Assembly (NCBI RefSeq): GCF_003248505.1
Contig: NZ_QFOA01000099.1
Coordinates: 1 to 12,264, forward strand
Reading direction: 5' to 3'
DNA length: 12,264 nucleotides
From: Sphingobium sp.
GTDB lineage: Bacteria > Pseudomonadota > Alphaproteobacteria > Sphingomonadales > Sphingomonadaceae
In this document: positions 1 to 6,410 of the stretch, in pieces
Layout: every line of letters starts with the position of its first letter
Position numbering within the stretch: the stretch's first letter is position 1
Made by a program: the position numbers and the translations under genes
Notes under the pieces: model-generated
The model's database searches: none
What the model was told of the DNA's origin: nothing
Seen by the model: only the letters and a program-made list of their open reading frames with translations

Positions 1-24
1 GGGGGGCATAAAAAAGCTGGGGGT
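1..24 (+). repeat. Left terminal inverted repeat of the ISKra4-like element
   Basis: It runs from GGGGGGCAT to TGGGGGT and pairs with the repeat at 2943-2966, with 20 of 24 positions identical and no gaps. It lies about 30 bp upstream of the first passenger gene. The exact outer end is uncertain because the window starts here. Confidence 0.75.
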
Positions 25-53
25 GACGGTGCTGATCCGGTAGCTTTAGGAGC

Positions 54-746
54 ATGTCGAAACCGGCTCTGCTTGTCGCTTACCGTCTGAAGGTCGGCCT
101 CCGGGATATATCGCCGATGATTTGGCGACGCTTGCTGGTTCGCAGCGATCTGACGCTTTTTGGTCTGCACCGGGTAATCCAGATCGCGTTTGGTTGGGAA
201 GATTATCATCTCCATGCTTTCAAGGTGCATGGGCGCCGTTTCGGCACGCAAAGGACGGGTGAGCGTCACCACCTTGTCGAGGACGGGAAAATTCTGAGGG
301 AACTGACACTTGCCGACCTGTCGCTGCGAGTGCGGCAACGCATGATGTACGAATACGACTTCGGCGATTTCTGGGAGCACGAGATCCGCGTCGAAGCGCG
401 TGAACAACCGAGCGCAGACAAGCCCTGGCCGGTCTGCACCGATGGTGCTCGCGCCGGTCCGCCTGAGGATATCGGCGGACCGGGTGGATATGAGCGATTG
501 CTCGAACGTCTCGATGAATTGCGCTTCGATCAGGGAAATGGCCTGGATGACTTTCTGGATGAAAACGATACCAGCGACGGCGAGGAAGATGACGGCGAAG
601 AGTGGACGCCAGCTGACCGCGCCGGGTTCGACGGTCCAGATGATCCGCTGCTGCGCTACGATCCAGATTCCATCGATCGCCGCGCCATCAATCTCGCGTT
701 GAAGGCTGAGTTTGTCGGCAAGGACCGGCCAATGTCTGTGGACTGA
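54..746 (+). CDS. Plasmid pRiA4b ORF-3-like protein (element passenger)
   Basis: The 230-residue product resembles the plasmid pRiA4b ORF-3 family, whose biochemical role is unknown. Family hallmarks are an N-terminal strand-rich part with ISPMIWRRL (residues 19-27), a helix with LHRVIQIAFGW (38-48), the YEYDFGDFWEH motif (99-109), and a GARAGPPEDIGGPGGY stretch (131-146). The C-terminal third has a strongly acidic patch (about 165-183). The ATG at 54 follows an AGGAG that is unusually close (one base away). It lies just inside the left inverted repeat of an ISKra4-like element and ends 3 bp from the convergent resolvase gene, so it is best read as a passenger gene. Whether it helps transposition is not known. 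Confidence 0.88.
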   Translation: MSKPALLVAYRLKVGLRDISPMIWRRLLVRSDLTLFGLHRVIQIAFGWEDYHLHAFKVHGRRFGTQRTGERHHLVEDGKILRELTLADLSLRVRQRMMYEYDFGDFWEHEIRVEAREQPSADKPWPVCTDGARAGPPEDIGGPGGYERLLERLDELRFDQGNGLDDFLDENDTSDGEEDDGEEWTPADRAGFDGPDDPLLRYDPDSIDRRAINLALKAEFVGKDRPMSVD

Positions 747-749
747 TGC

Positions 750-1346
750 TCAGGCAAGCTCGGCTTGAGCGCGTCTGTCATCGCGTACCCGCATGATCGT
801 CTGCCGGCTTGTCGAGAACGCCTTGCTGAGCGCGGACACGGTTTCGCCGCTTTCAAGGCGGCGCTCGACCTCGGCGCGCTCGTCTGTTGTAAGGCTCGCA
901 GGCCGTCCGATGGCCTTGCCCTCCGCCCGCGCGCGGCGTAGCCCGGCCTGGGTGCGTTCGATCAGCAGGTCGCGCTCGAATTCGGCGACCGCGTTGATAA
1001 CGCCCATCGTGAGCTTGCCTGTCGACGAGGTGAGATCGACGCCGCCCAGCGCCAGGCAGTGGACGCGAACGCCCATGCGATCGAGATCGGCGACGGTGCT
1101 CGCCACATCCATCGCGTTGCGGCCGAGCCGGTCGAGCTTGGTGACGACGAGGACGTCGCCATCCTCTAGCCGGTCAAGCAACCGGGCAAAACCCTTGCGT
1201 TCTTTCGCCGCAACCGACCCGGAGATGGTTTCGGCGACGATCCGCCGCGGCTGCGCTGCAAAGCCAGCGGCCTCAATCTCGTGCAACTGGTTGTCGGTCG
1301 TCTGGTCGACGGTCGAAACGCGCAGATAGGCAAAGGTGCGTGACAT
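750..1346 (-). CDS. Serine recombinase, resolvase/invertase type
   Basis: The 198-residue protein is a typical small serine recombinase. The catalytic serine is in YLRVSTVDQ (Ser11), the active-site arginine motif is LDRLGRN (residues 71-77), and the GKLTMGVINAVAEFERDLL helix (110-128) and the RRARAEGKAIGRP linker (137-149) lead into a C-terminal helix-turn-helix (about 155-187). The open frame extends upstream, but the ATG at 1346 is chosen because MSRTFAYLRVST is the usual family start and a GAGG lies just before it. It is convergent with the pRiA4b ORF-3-like gene and divergent from the transposase, across a 172-bp gap with a res-like repeat. Its likely job is resolving cointegrates of the surrounding element; an invertase role is possible but less likely. 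Confidence 0.9.
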   Translation of the reverse strand: MSRTFAYLRVSTVDQTTDNQLHEIEAAGFAAQPRRIVAETISGSVAAKERKGFARLLDRLEDGDVLVVTKLDRLGRNAMDVASTVADLDRMGVRVHCLALGGVDLTSSTGKLTMGVINAVAEFERDLLIERTQAGLRRARAEGKAIGRPASLTTDERAEVERRLESGETVSALSKAFSTSRQTIMRVRDDRRAQAELA

Positions 1347-1518
1347 GGATCCGGCCTCGATTGTCCGGAAGGGGTGTCCAGTAAAATTGGTGTGTCCGCA
1401 AGATGGTAAGGCTATTTTATGGACAGGGTTAGCTGTAGGTGACCGTAACCGGTCGGTTTCGGACGGCGGCACCGATGTGCCGGCCAATGAGTTCCCTTCT
1501 TCATGGAGGAATGAGCTC
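1347..1518. promoter_or_regulatory. Divergent resolvase/transposase spacer with res-like inverted repeat
   Basis: This spacer separates two divergent genes. TGTCCAGTAAAAT at 1375-1387 is mirrored by ATTTTATGGACA at 1414-1425, a near-perfect inverted repeat with one extra base in the left arm. A further TGTCC sits at 1393-1397. Serine resolvases commonly act at a res site next to their gene and repress it there, so this is the natural candidate. The transposase ribosome site GGAGGA (1505-1510) lies at the right edge. The recombination role is inferred. Confidence 0.5.
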
Positions 1519-2943
1519 ATGCGCTTCACCATCACCCTCACCGCAGCAACGGACGACAGGCCAACCAGCGGCATATCCATCGCCGTCATCGAACGCGACG
1601 ACGACACGCTTACGATCGATGATCTCGGTCTCAGGATCGCGGAGAGCAAGCGACTGCTGGCCGCGCTGCAGCTCGCTGTGGTTCAGACCCAGGCGCTCGA
1701 CTGGTGTCGCCGCCAGCGCGCTTGTCCGTGCTGCGGATCAGCAAGGCAAATCAAGGATCATCGTTCGATCATGGTGCGCACGCCGTTCGGAAAGATCGCC
1801 GTGCCAAGTACCAGGTTCCGGCGATGTACATGTAAACCCACAGCGGGTATCGCGGCGCCGATCGTGGCGGCGCTGCCCGAACGCGTCACGCCGGACCTTC
1901 TCGAGCTAGAGGCGCGCTGGGCTTCGCTCGCGTCCTACGGCATCACCGCGGAACGCCTTGCCGACGTCCTTCCGATCGGTGACGCGATCAACGCGACGAC
2001 GATCCGGCAGGACACCCTACGCGTCGCGGAGCGTTTGGAAGCCGAGCTTGGCACCGAGCGACGCTGTTTCATCGAAGGCTGCGAGGCGGACTGGACCGAT
2101 GGTCCGCTGCCAGGACCGCCTGTCACTGTCGGGATCGATGGAGGCTATGTACGATCATGGTACGATCGGCCGAACAATTTCGAGGTGATCGTGGGTAAGT
2201 CCGTCGTCGATCCGGGCGAGGATGGCGAAATTAGCGAGCCAACGCGCCGGTTCGGCTTCGTGGTCGGACATGACGACAGGCCGCGTCGTCGCCTTCATGA
2301 ATTGCTGCTGGAGCAAGGCGTCGGGATGGACCGTGAGATCACCTTCATGTCCGATGGTGGCAGGAACGTCCGCAATCTTCAATGGGACATGCGGCCGAAC
2401 GCCGAGCATGTCCTCGACTATTTCCACATCGCCATGCGGGTGACGGTCATGCAGCAGATCGCGCGCGGATTGCCGCCCCCATCCGAGACGGATAAAGACG
2501 TGGCCGTCGCCACTCTCGAGCGAGTTCGGCACTTCCTCTGGCACGGCAACTGGCGCCGTGCTCTCGACCTAATCGGCGACGTCGAGACCAGAATGCTTGG
2601 TGCGACAGATCCGGATGTCACCGACGAGCCGATGAGCCACCCACAGGTCTCGCCGCAAGCTCGCAATCTCCTCAAGCATTTGCGGGAGTTCGAAAGCTAT
2701 ATCAGCGCCAATGCCAGCATGATCCCGAACTATGGCGAGCGACGACGATATGGCGAAGCAGTCTCGACCGCCTTCGTGGAATCGACCGTCAACCAGGTCG
2801 TCGCAAAGCGCTTCGCAAAGAAGCAACAGATGCAGTGGACGCCCAGAGGGGTGCATCTGCTTGTGCAACTCCGCGTCCGTACCCTTGATGGCACGTTGGC
2901 CAATGACTTTCAGAGGTGGAGGGACGAACGGAAGGCGGCATGA
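1519..2943 (+). CDS. tnpA: ISKra4-family transposase
   Basis: The 474-residue protein is a DDE-type transposase resembling the ISKra4 family. An N-terminal zinc-ribbon-like section has CPCC (residues 69-72) and CTC (103-105). The catalytic core shows VGIDGGY (Asp207), MSDGGRNVRNL (277-287), VLDYFHIAMR (Asp300) and TAFVESTVNQVV (Glu421), followed by the characteristic KKQQMQWTPRGVHLL (434-448). The triad D207/D300/E421 is my assignment. The frame is open further upstream, but ATG 1519 is preceded by GGAGGA at 8 bp and avoids reading through the res-like repeat. It appears full length and intact. Its stop codon touches the right inverted repeat, which is compact even for an insertion element. 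Confidence 0.9.
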   Translation: MRFTITLTAATDDRPTSGISIAVIERDDDTLTIDDLGLRIAESKRLLAALQLAVVQTQALDWCRRQRACPCCGSARQIKDHRSIMVRTPFGKIAVPSTRFRRCTCKPTAGIAAPIVAALPERVTPDLLELEARWASLASYGITAERLADVLPIGDAINATTIRQDTLRVAERLEAELGTERRCFIEGCEADWTDGPLPGPPVTVGIDGGYVRSWYDRPNNFEVIVGKSVVDPGEDGEISEPTRRFGFVVGHDDRPRRRLHELLLEQGVGMDREITFMSDGGRNVRNLQWDMRPNAEHVLDYFHIAMRVTVMQQIARGLPPPSETDKDVAVATLERVRHFLWHGNWRRALDLIGDVETRMLGATDPDVTDEPMSHPQVSPQARNLLKHLREFESYISANASMIPNYGERRRYGEAVSTAFVESTVNQVVAKRFAKKQQMQWTPRGVHLLVQLRVRTLDGTLANDFQRWRDERKAA

Positions 2944-2966
2944 CCCCCAACTTTCTCATGCTCCCC
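2943..2966 (-). repeat. Right terminal inverted repeat of the ISKra4-like element
   Basis: Read on the minus strand it runs from GGGGAGCATGAG to TTGGGGGT and matches positions 1-24 at 20 of 24 bases. Its outer 12 bases, CTCATGCTCCCC (2955-2966), are repeated exactly and immediately outside at 2967-2978. The true end could therefore lie at 2978, or the end could be partly duplicated. Confidence 0.75.
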
Positions 2967-3061
2967 CTCATGCTCCCCAAATGCATCTGTGACGGTTAAG
3001 CTGTCCCAGCGGTATCCACACTCATGAGGATCGCGGCTTCCGCTGAGCCATAGCGCGTTAC

Positions 3062-3068
3062 GATAGCT
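3062..3068 (+). repeat. GATAGCT half-site near the manC remnant
   Basis: A single copy of the heptamer that also recurs beside the par operon and after the winged-helix gene. It overlaps the stop codon of the manC remnant. This suggests the remnant's last codons come from the plasmid backbone rather than from manC. Confidence 0.4.
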
Positions 3069-3462
3069 AAGATATACGATTGCAAGCAGTCATGCCCCAC
3101 CCCCGCGCGTATCTGTCCTCATAGCGCACGATGTCATCCTCACCCACATAAGGGCCGGTCTGCACTTCGATGAAGACGGTCGGGATGCGACCGGGATTTT
3201 CGATGCGGTGCCGCGCGCCCACCGGAATGTAGATCGACTGGTTCTTGGTCAGCAGCGACACCTCGCCGTCCAGCGTCACCCGCGCCGTCCCCTCGACCAC
3301 GATCCAGTGTTCCGAGCGGTGGAAATGGCTTTGCAGGCTCAAGGACTGGCCGGGCAGCACGGTGATGCGCTTGACCTGGAACCGCCCGCCGACCAGCAAG
3401 CTTTCGAACCAGCCCCAGGGGCGATGATCTTTGGGAAAGGTTTCGGCTTGTGGCGCATGCGG
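3067..3462 (-). pseudogene. manC: Truncated mannose-1-P guanylyltransferase/mannose-6-P isomerase (cupin C-terminus)
   Basis: The reading frame encodes only the type II phosphomannose isomerase cupin domain that ends bifunctional ManC/XanB/AlgA enzymes, which make mannose-6-phosphate and GDP-mannose. Hallmarks are HRPWGWFESL near the start, QVKRITVLPG, the metal-site motif QSHFHRSEHWIVVEGTA, and the end GEDDIVRYEDRYAR. The nucleotidyltransferase domain (about 330 residues in the family) is missing. An in-frame TAG at 3463-3465 lies just upstream, and the only in-frame start, a TTG at 3399, would omit the HRPWGW motif and has no ribosome site. It is therefore a 5'-truncated remnant. The tail after DRYAR looks foreign and runs into a GATAGCT site. 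A stand-alone cupin protein is a less likely alternative. Confidence 0.75.
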
Positions 3463-3476
3463 CTAAATTTTTTCAT

Positions 3477-3506
3477 AGGTATCCTTAAGATATCCTAAGG
3501 ATACCT
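3477..3506. repeat. 11-bp perfect inverted repeat with GATATCC centre
   Basis: AGGTATCCTTA (3477-3487) and TAAGGATACCT (3496-3506) are perfect inverted arms around the 8-base centre AGATATCC. The centre resembles the GGATATCC palindromes at 6230-6237 and 9010-9017. It sits between the manC remnant and the repA region, about 260 bp upstream of repA. It could be a protein-binding site, a partition-related site or a transcription terminator; a hairpin with this stem is possible. Confidence 0.65.
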
Positions 3507-3697
3507 AACAAGTACCTTTTCCGCACGGTCAGGTCCTGTTGCACGCGCTGGAGAATGCACAAACGACCGGGCGGCCCGCAACCGTGCGCGAAAACCATCG
3601 AGCGCTTCCCGAAGGCGCGCACATGCTCTATTTCCGCGACGAAGAAGCCCGGCTGATTGTCCTCCTTGTCCTGTGTGGACGGCAGGATGGCGATCAC
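3485..3697 (-). CDS. Possible small ORF, divergent from repA
   Basis: A 71-codon stretch on the minus strand could be read from a GTG at 3697. Its codons end mostly in G or C across the central part (about 3520-3697), as expected for genes of this replicon, and its product (for example QPGFFVAEIEHVRAFGKRS) looks protein-like. Against it, the GGAGG lies too close to the GTG and the overlapping plus-strand frame is also open. The last codons run into the inverted repeat at 3477-3506. I do not recognise a family. It could be a small copy-control gene, an old gene fragment, or not coding. Confidence 0.25.
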   Translation of the reverse strand: MIAILPSTQDKEDNQPGFFVAEIEHVRAFGKRSMVFAHGCGPPGRLCILQRVQQDLTVRKRYLLGILRIS

Positions 3698-3714
3698 CGC
3701 CTCCGAAGCTCCAA

Positions 3715-3730
3715 TTCGTGCTTTCGAGTA
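3715..3730 (-). promoter_or_regulatory. Single inverted iteron upstream of repA (candidate autorepression operator)
   Basis: TTCGTGCTTTCGAGTA is the exact reverse complement of the 16-bp iteron core found five times downstream of repA. It lies 34 bp before the repA start codon. In iteron plasmids, inverted copies in front of the initiator gene commonly bind RepA dimers and repress rep transcription. That role is inferred here from position and orientation. Confidence 0.75.
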
Positions 3731-3764
3731 GAAATAGGATCGCCATGCCAAGAGGGGCCGACTG

Positions 3765-4658
3765 ATGGGAAAATCGCAGGGCGACCTGTTCCAGCTCGAC
3801 AGCCCGCTGATGGGCGAGATCCGCGGCGAGCGGTCGCTCATGGCCTTTCCCTTCTTTGCGCTCGCCAAGAATGCGTGGATGAAGCCACTCGCCTATTCCA
3901 CTTCCACCGTCCAGATCGAGGTGCGCCCGTCCGCGCGCGGGGTCGCGACCATCTACGACAAGGAAATCGTTCTCTATATCGCCAGCCTCATGGCCGCGAA
4001 GATCGAGGCGGGGATGGACGTGAGCCAGGACTTCACCTTCACCGCGCACGATCTTTTCACCGTCACCGGCGCCAATCACAGCGCTCGCTCCTACTCGCGC
4101 CTGTCCGACGCGCTGGAGCGGCTTCAGGGCACGCAGATCCGTACCAATATCGAGGCGGGCGGCGAGGGCGAGGAGGGCTTCTTTTCCTGGCTATCGGAAG
4201 CGCGGCTGCAATATGCACGCTCGGGGAAGGGCGAAAAACGCCTGAAAGCGGTCAAGGTACGGCTGTGCGACTGGCTCTTTCGCGCCATTTTGCGGGACGG
4301 GCAGGTGCTCGACTATGCCAACACCTATTTCCAGCTCGGCCCGATCGAGCGGCGCATCTACGAGGTCGCGCGATCGACCTGCGTGGAGGGCGAGCCGCTC
4401 GACCTCGACCTCGACCTTCTGCGCCACCAGATCGGCTTCCAGAACCCGCTGTCGAACTTCCGCATCGCCATGCGCCAGGTCGTGGCCGCCAACGCCATTC
4501 CCGATTACGACATCCGCCTGATCGAGGATGCCCCTGCCCCGCCGCCTGCGGAGGGCGAAGAGCGCAAGGTCGGTCGTCGTCCCGCCAAGGCGCGGGTGAT
4601 CGTCACCCGCCGCGCCCCTGCCCTCACCGAAGCGGACGAAGAGATCGCCGAGGCGTGA
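3765..4658 (+). CDS. repA: Plasmid replication initiator RepA (RPA family)
   Basis: The 297-residue protein resembles the replication initiator protein A family found on alphaproteobacterial, notably sphingomonad, plasmids. It should bind the origin iterons and start replication. Features include the LMAFPFFALAKN segment (residues 25-36), IYDKEIVLYIASLM (63-76), TFTAHDLFTVTG (91-102), the SYSRLSDALERLQGTQIRTN helix region (109-128), and a second DNA-binding-like part with YFQLGPIERRIYEVAR (188-203) and LLRHQIGF (218-225). The C-terminus is rich in charged residues and proline (about 255-297). The ATG follows AGAGGGG at 3751-3757. An inverted iteron sits 34 bp upstream and five direct iterons begin 35 bp after the stop, the classic layout of an iteron-controlled replicon. 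Confidence 0.9.
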   Translation: MGKSQGDLFQLDSPLMGEIRGERSLMAFPFFALAKNAWMKPLAYSTSTVQIEVRPSARGVATIYDKEIVLYIASLMAAKIEAGMDVSQDFTFTAHDLFTVTGANHSARSYSRLSDALERLQGTQIRTNIEAGGEGEEGFFSWLSEARLQYARSGKGEKRLKAVKVRLCDWLFRAILRDGQVLDYANTYFQLGPIERRIYEVARSTCVEGEPLDLDLDLLRHQIGFQNPLSNFRIAMRQVVAANAIPDYDIRLIEDAPAPPPAEGEERKVGRRPAKARVIVTRRAPALTEADEEIAEA

Positions 4659-4693
4659 GCCGGTCGGGGTGATTCGCAAGGCCGGGCAATTCC

Positions 4694-4837
4694 TACTCGA
4701 AAGCACGAATTGGGACGGGAGTTTCTACTCGAAAGCACGAATGGGGAACGGCAATTCCGACTCGAAAGCACGAATTGAATCCCCATTCCTACTCGAAAGC
4801 ACGAATGATTTTCTGCATTCCTACTCGAAAGCACGAA
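4694..4837 (+). repeat. Iteron array, five direct repeats (probable oriV)
   Basis: The core TACTCGAAAGCACGAA occurs at 4694-4709, 4726-4741, 4759-4774 (first base G), 4790-4805 and 4822-4837. Start-to-start distances are 32, 33, 31 and 32 bp, about three helix turns, so all copies face the same side of the DNA. Most copies are extended by TTC before and T or TT after the core. The same core is inverted upstream of repA. This is the likely RepA binding array and vegetative origin. I see no obvious DnaA box or strong AT-rich stretch beside it. Confidence 0.9.
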
Positions 4838-5157
4838 CCGGAAGGCCTTTCGAAATAGGAGATTAGCTGCGATCATGGGTCCGCTCGCGGCATCTGGCCT
4901 TGCGAGCATGAGCTGGGCCGGTCGATGCCGGTCAGGGGATCATGGAAGGGCGGCTGTGACCACATAAAAGAATACCCGGCACGAAGGCCGGGCATCCGTT
5001 GGAGTAGTGGAGCGACGTCGCCAAACGTCGAACCGGGGGCCATAAAAGGCAACACAACCCCTTCTTCCTACGCCAGTTTCCCTACGGTTTCAAGGATGCG
5101 CGCTTCGCGCCACGCCTTCTTTTTGTCTGGTGACGGCCTTCCATAAAGGAGGGACGA
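4838..5157 (+). other. Untranslated leader between iterons and winged-helix gene, with hairpins
   Basis: I see no convincing gene in this 320-bp stretch. It holds two hairpins: CCCGGC/GCCGGG (4975-4980 and 4987-4992) and CGACGT/ACGTCG (5013-5018 and 5025-5030), each with a 6-base loop. Near the end, ATAAAGGAGGG provides the ribosome site of the next gene. The first hairpin, read on the minus strand, is followed by TATTCTTTTAT and could end a leftward transcript. A structured leader or antisense-RNA control region is possible but unproven. Confidence 0.45.
4975..4992 (-). terminator. Possible minus-strand terminator hairpin
   Basis: A 6-bp GC-only stem (CCCGGC/GCCGGG) with loop ACGAAG; on the minus strand a T-rich TATTCTTTTAT follows. 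No leftward gene is evident just upstream, so it may end an antisense transcript from the leader, or may simply be a structural element. Confidence 0.3.
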
Positions 5158-6192
5158 ATGGGAACGCTTGCCTTTGGCGAGGCGCTGGTCGGCGCGCTGG
5201 GTGCACATTTGCCGGGCGCGAAGCCGCGCGCCTCTTACAAAGATGGCTGGCGCAAGAGCCGCTCTGGCGCACCCCACCCCACCGGGGCGCCGGTGCTGCG
5301 CGACAGCGTGGAGGAAGGGACGTTCGAGCATCTCTTCTTCACCCCACCCGCCAAGGGCGAAACCGACCGGCTGCTGCGCGCCGCGCGCCGTATTCTCGAC
5401 GCCGGGCGGCAGTTGCGCCGCGAAGCCCGGTGCGACGGTCGCGTGCTGACCCCTGCCGAGCGGCGGCTCACCACGCTGACAGCGGCCAGCGTGCGCGTGT
5501 TCGAGGAAATCCTGACGCTGGCCCGTCTCAACAAGGGGCGCGTCTTCCCGAGCTACGATTATCTCGCCGACGCGACCAGCCTCGGCCGCGCCACCGTCGC
5601 GCGCGCGCTGCGCATCCTCGAAGGCATCGGCTTCCTCGTGCGGCAGCGCCGCTTCAAGAAGGTGGAGGGCGACGGCCCCGGCCCGCGCTATGCCCAGACT
5701 TCCAACGTCTATCGCGCCTTCCTGCCCGACAGCGTTACGCGCTATCTACCCCGCTGGATGCGCCCTGCCCCCCTCCCCGACGACGCGGTCCAGCGTGAGG
5801 CTGATAGGCAGGAGGATTTGGCGGCGATGCGCCAGGCGCTTTGTCCGCAGGAGCGGCGCAAGACGATGGAGACAGGCGCGTTGGCCAAGGTTCTCGCCCG
5901 GATCGAGGCGGCGCTCGACCGGCGAGATGAAGACCCTGAGCGTGAGTCTCAAAATCATCCGCAACCTCTCATGAAATCCTTTATAAAAGAAAAAGCGGAG
6001 TTGGCCTCAACCGGCCAACGCATCAATTACAATAGAACACTCCGAATGCTGAACACGCCGCCGCCCCAACCACTCGAGCCGACAACACAGAACGCACCGC
6101 TTCGCGGCGCGAATGCTCCCCAGCAGGAGCAAGTGGCTTGGGCAACGCCCAATACCACTGTCCAAGAGACCGACAGCTTCTCGCGAGATTAG
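5158..6192 (+). CDS. Plasmid helix-turn-helix protein (replication-associated)
   Basis: The 344-residue protein carries a winged helix-turn-helix at about residues 112-168. It includes VFEEILTLARLNKGRVFPSY, then YLADATSLGRATVARALRIL (the recognition part) and the wing GFLVRQRRFKK. Such proteins often lie beside repA on sphingomonad plasmids, and a role in replication or copy control is likely but not established. Residues 180-215 contain YRAFLPDSVTRYLPRWMRP, and the last 80 residues are Gln/Pro/Asn-rich and probably disordered. The ATG is well supported by AAAGGAGGG 4 bp upstream. A GATAGCTATC palindrome follows 5 bp after the stop codon. Confidence 0.85.
   Translation: MGTLAFGEALVGALGAHLPGAKPRASYKDGWRKSRSGAPHPTGAPVLRDSVEEGTFEHLFFTPPAKGETDRLLRAARRILDAGRQLRREARCDGRVLTPAERRLTTLTAASVRVFEEILTLARLNKGRVFPSYDYLADATSLGRATVARALRILEGIGFLVRQRRFKKVEGDGPGPRYAQTSNVYRAFLPDSVTRYLPRWMRPAPLPDDAVQREADRQEDLAAMRQALCPQERRKTMETGALAKVLARIEAALDRRDEDPERESQNHPQPLMKSFIKEKAELASTGQRINYNRTLRMLNTPPPQPLEPTTQNAPLRGANAPQQEQVAWATPNTTVQETDSFSRD
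6000..6019 (-). terminator. Possible minus-strand terminator inside the winged-helix gene
   Basis: GTTGGCC (6000-6006) and GGCCAAC (6013-6019) form a perfect 7-bp stem with a 6-base loop. On the minus strand it is followed by TCCGCTTTTTCTTTT. It is placed to stop leftward transcription from the IS5 transposase. Its location within codons makes chance possible. Confidence 0.25.
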
Positions 6193-6197
6193 TATCC

Positions 6198-6237
6198 GAT
6201 AGCTATCAGCGATCCGTATGGTAGTCATCGGATATCC
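6198..6237. promoter_or_regulatory. GATAGCTATC and GGATATCC palindromes after the winged-helix gene
   Basis: GATAGCTATC (6198-6207) and GGATATCC (6230-6237) are perfect palindromes 22 bp apart. The same two motif types occur together upstream of parA, where GGATATCCTT (9010-9019) is identical to 6230-6239. Likely binding sites for a shared plasmid protein such as the RHH partition protein; this is inference. Confidence 0.5.
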
Positions 6238-6274
6238 TTCTGATAATTGGCGTTGGCGTACGTCCCGAGAGAGG

Positions 6275-6291
6275 TGGACACCTCGAAAAAC
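6275..6291 (+). repeat. IS5-family element terminal inverted repeat (left)
   Basis: TGGACACCTCGAAAAAC pairs with 7551-7567 at 16 of 17 positions. The end itself is nearly palindromic (GAGGTG GA CACCTC at 6271-6284). Confidence 0.75.
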
Positions 6292-6410
6292 CGGGTGGTT
6301 TTGGCCTCATCGGTTAGGACGGGGCATGCGGGTCTGACGAGCTACGGTTTTCAGCCGCTGTTGGCGGTGTGATTTTCGTATTGAGACGTTCTCTGCACAC
6401 AGATTTCCTG

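Larger units (their letters stand above)
1..2966. mobile_element. ISKra4-like insertion element with passenger genes
   Basis: The first 24 bases and the reverse complement of 2943-2966 match at 20 of 24 positions; both start GGGG and end TGGGGGT. They enclose three genes: a pRiA4b ORF-3-like gene, a serine resolvase and an ISKra4-type transposase. ISKra4-family elements are known for ends beginning GGG, for reaching over 3 kb and for sometimes carrying passenger genes, so about 2.97 kb fits. The right repeat begins on the last base of the transposase stop codon. The left end coincides with the window edge, so I cannot check for a target duplication or exclude a few more terminal bases. The family assignment is from memory of conserved transposase motifs. 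Confidence 0.75.

Noticed and set aside
1336..1518. Extended N-terminus of the ISKra4-like transposase (60 more codons)
   Set aside because: It would read through the res-like repeat and overlap the resolvase start; the ATG at 1519 has a good ribosome site.
3539..4672. Long plus-strand frame overlapping repA in another register
   Set aside because: Its product is low-complexity arginine/glycine-rich sequence typical of a shadow frame in GC-rich DNA; the repA frame has clear family motifs.
4694..4837. CRISPR array (regular 32-bp repeats)
   Set aside because: The repeats are 16-bp cores with spacers of about 16 bp, the core is also inverted before repA, and no cas genes are present; these are plasmid iterons.
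4873..5055. 60-codon minus-strand frame in the leader between iterons and the winged-helix gene
   Set aside because: It runs through both hairpins, has mixed third-position composition and no recognisable product.
6271..6284. GAGGTG-GA-CACCTC palindrome as a separate regulatory site
   Set aside because: It coincides with the terminal inverted repeat of the IS5-family element and is explained by it.
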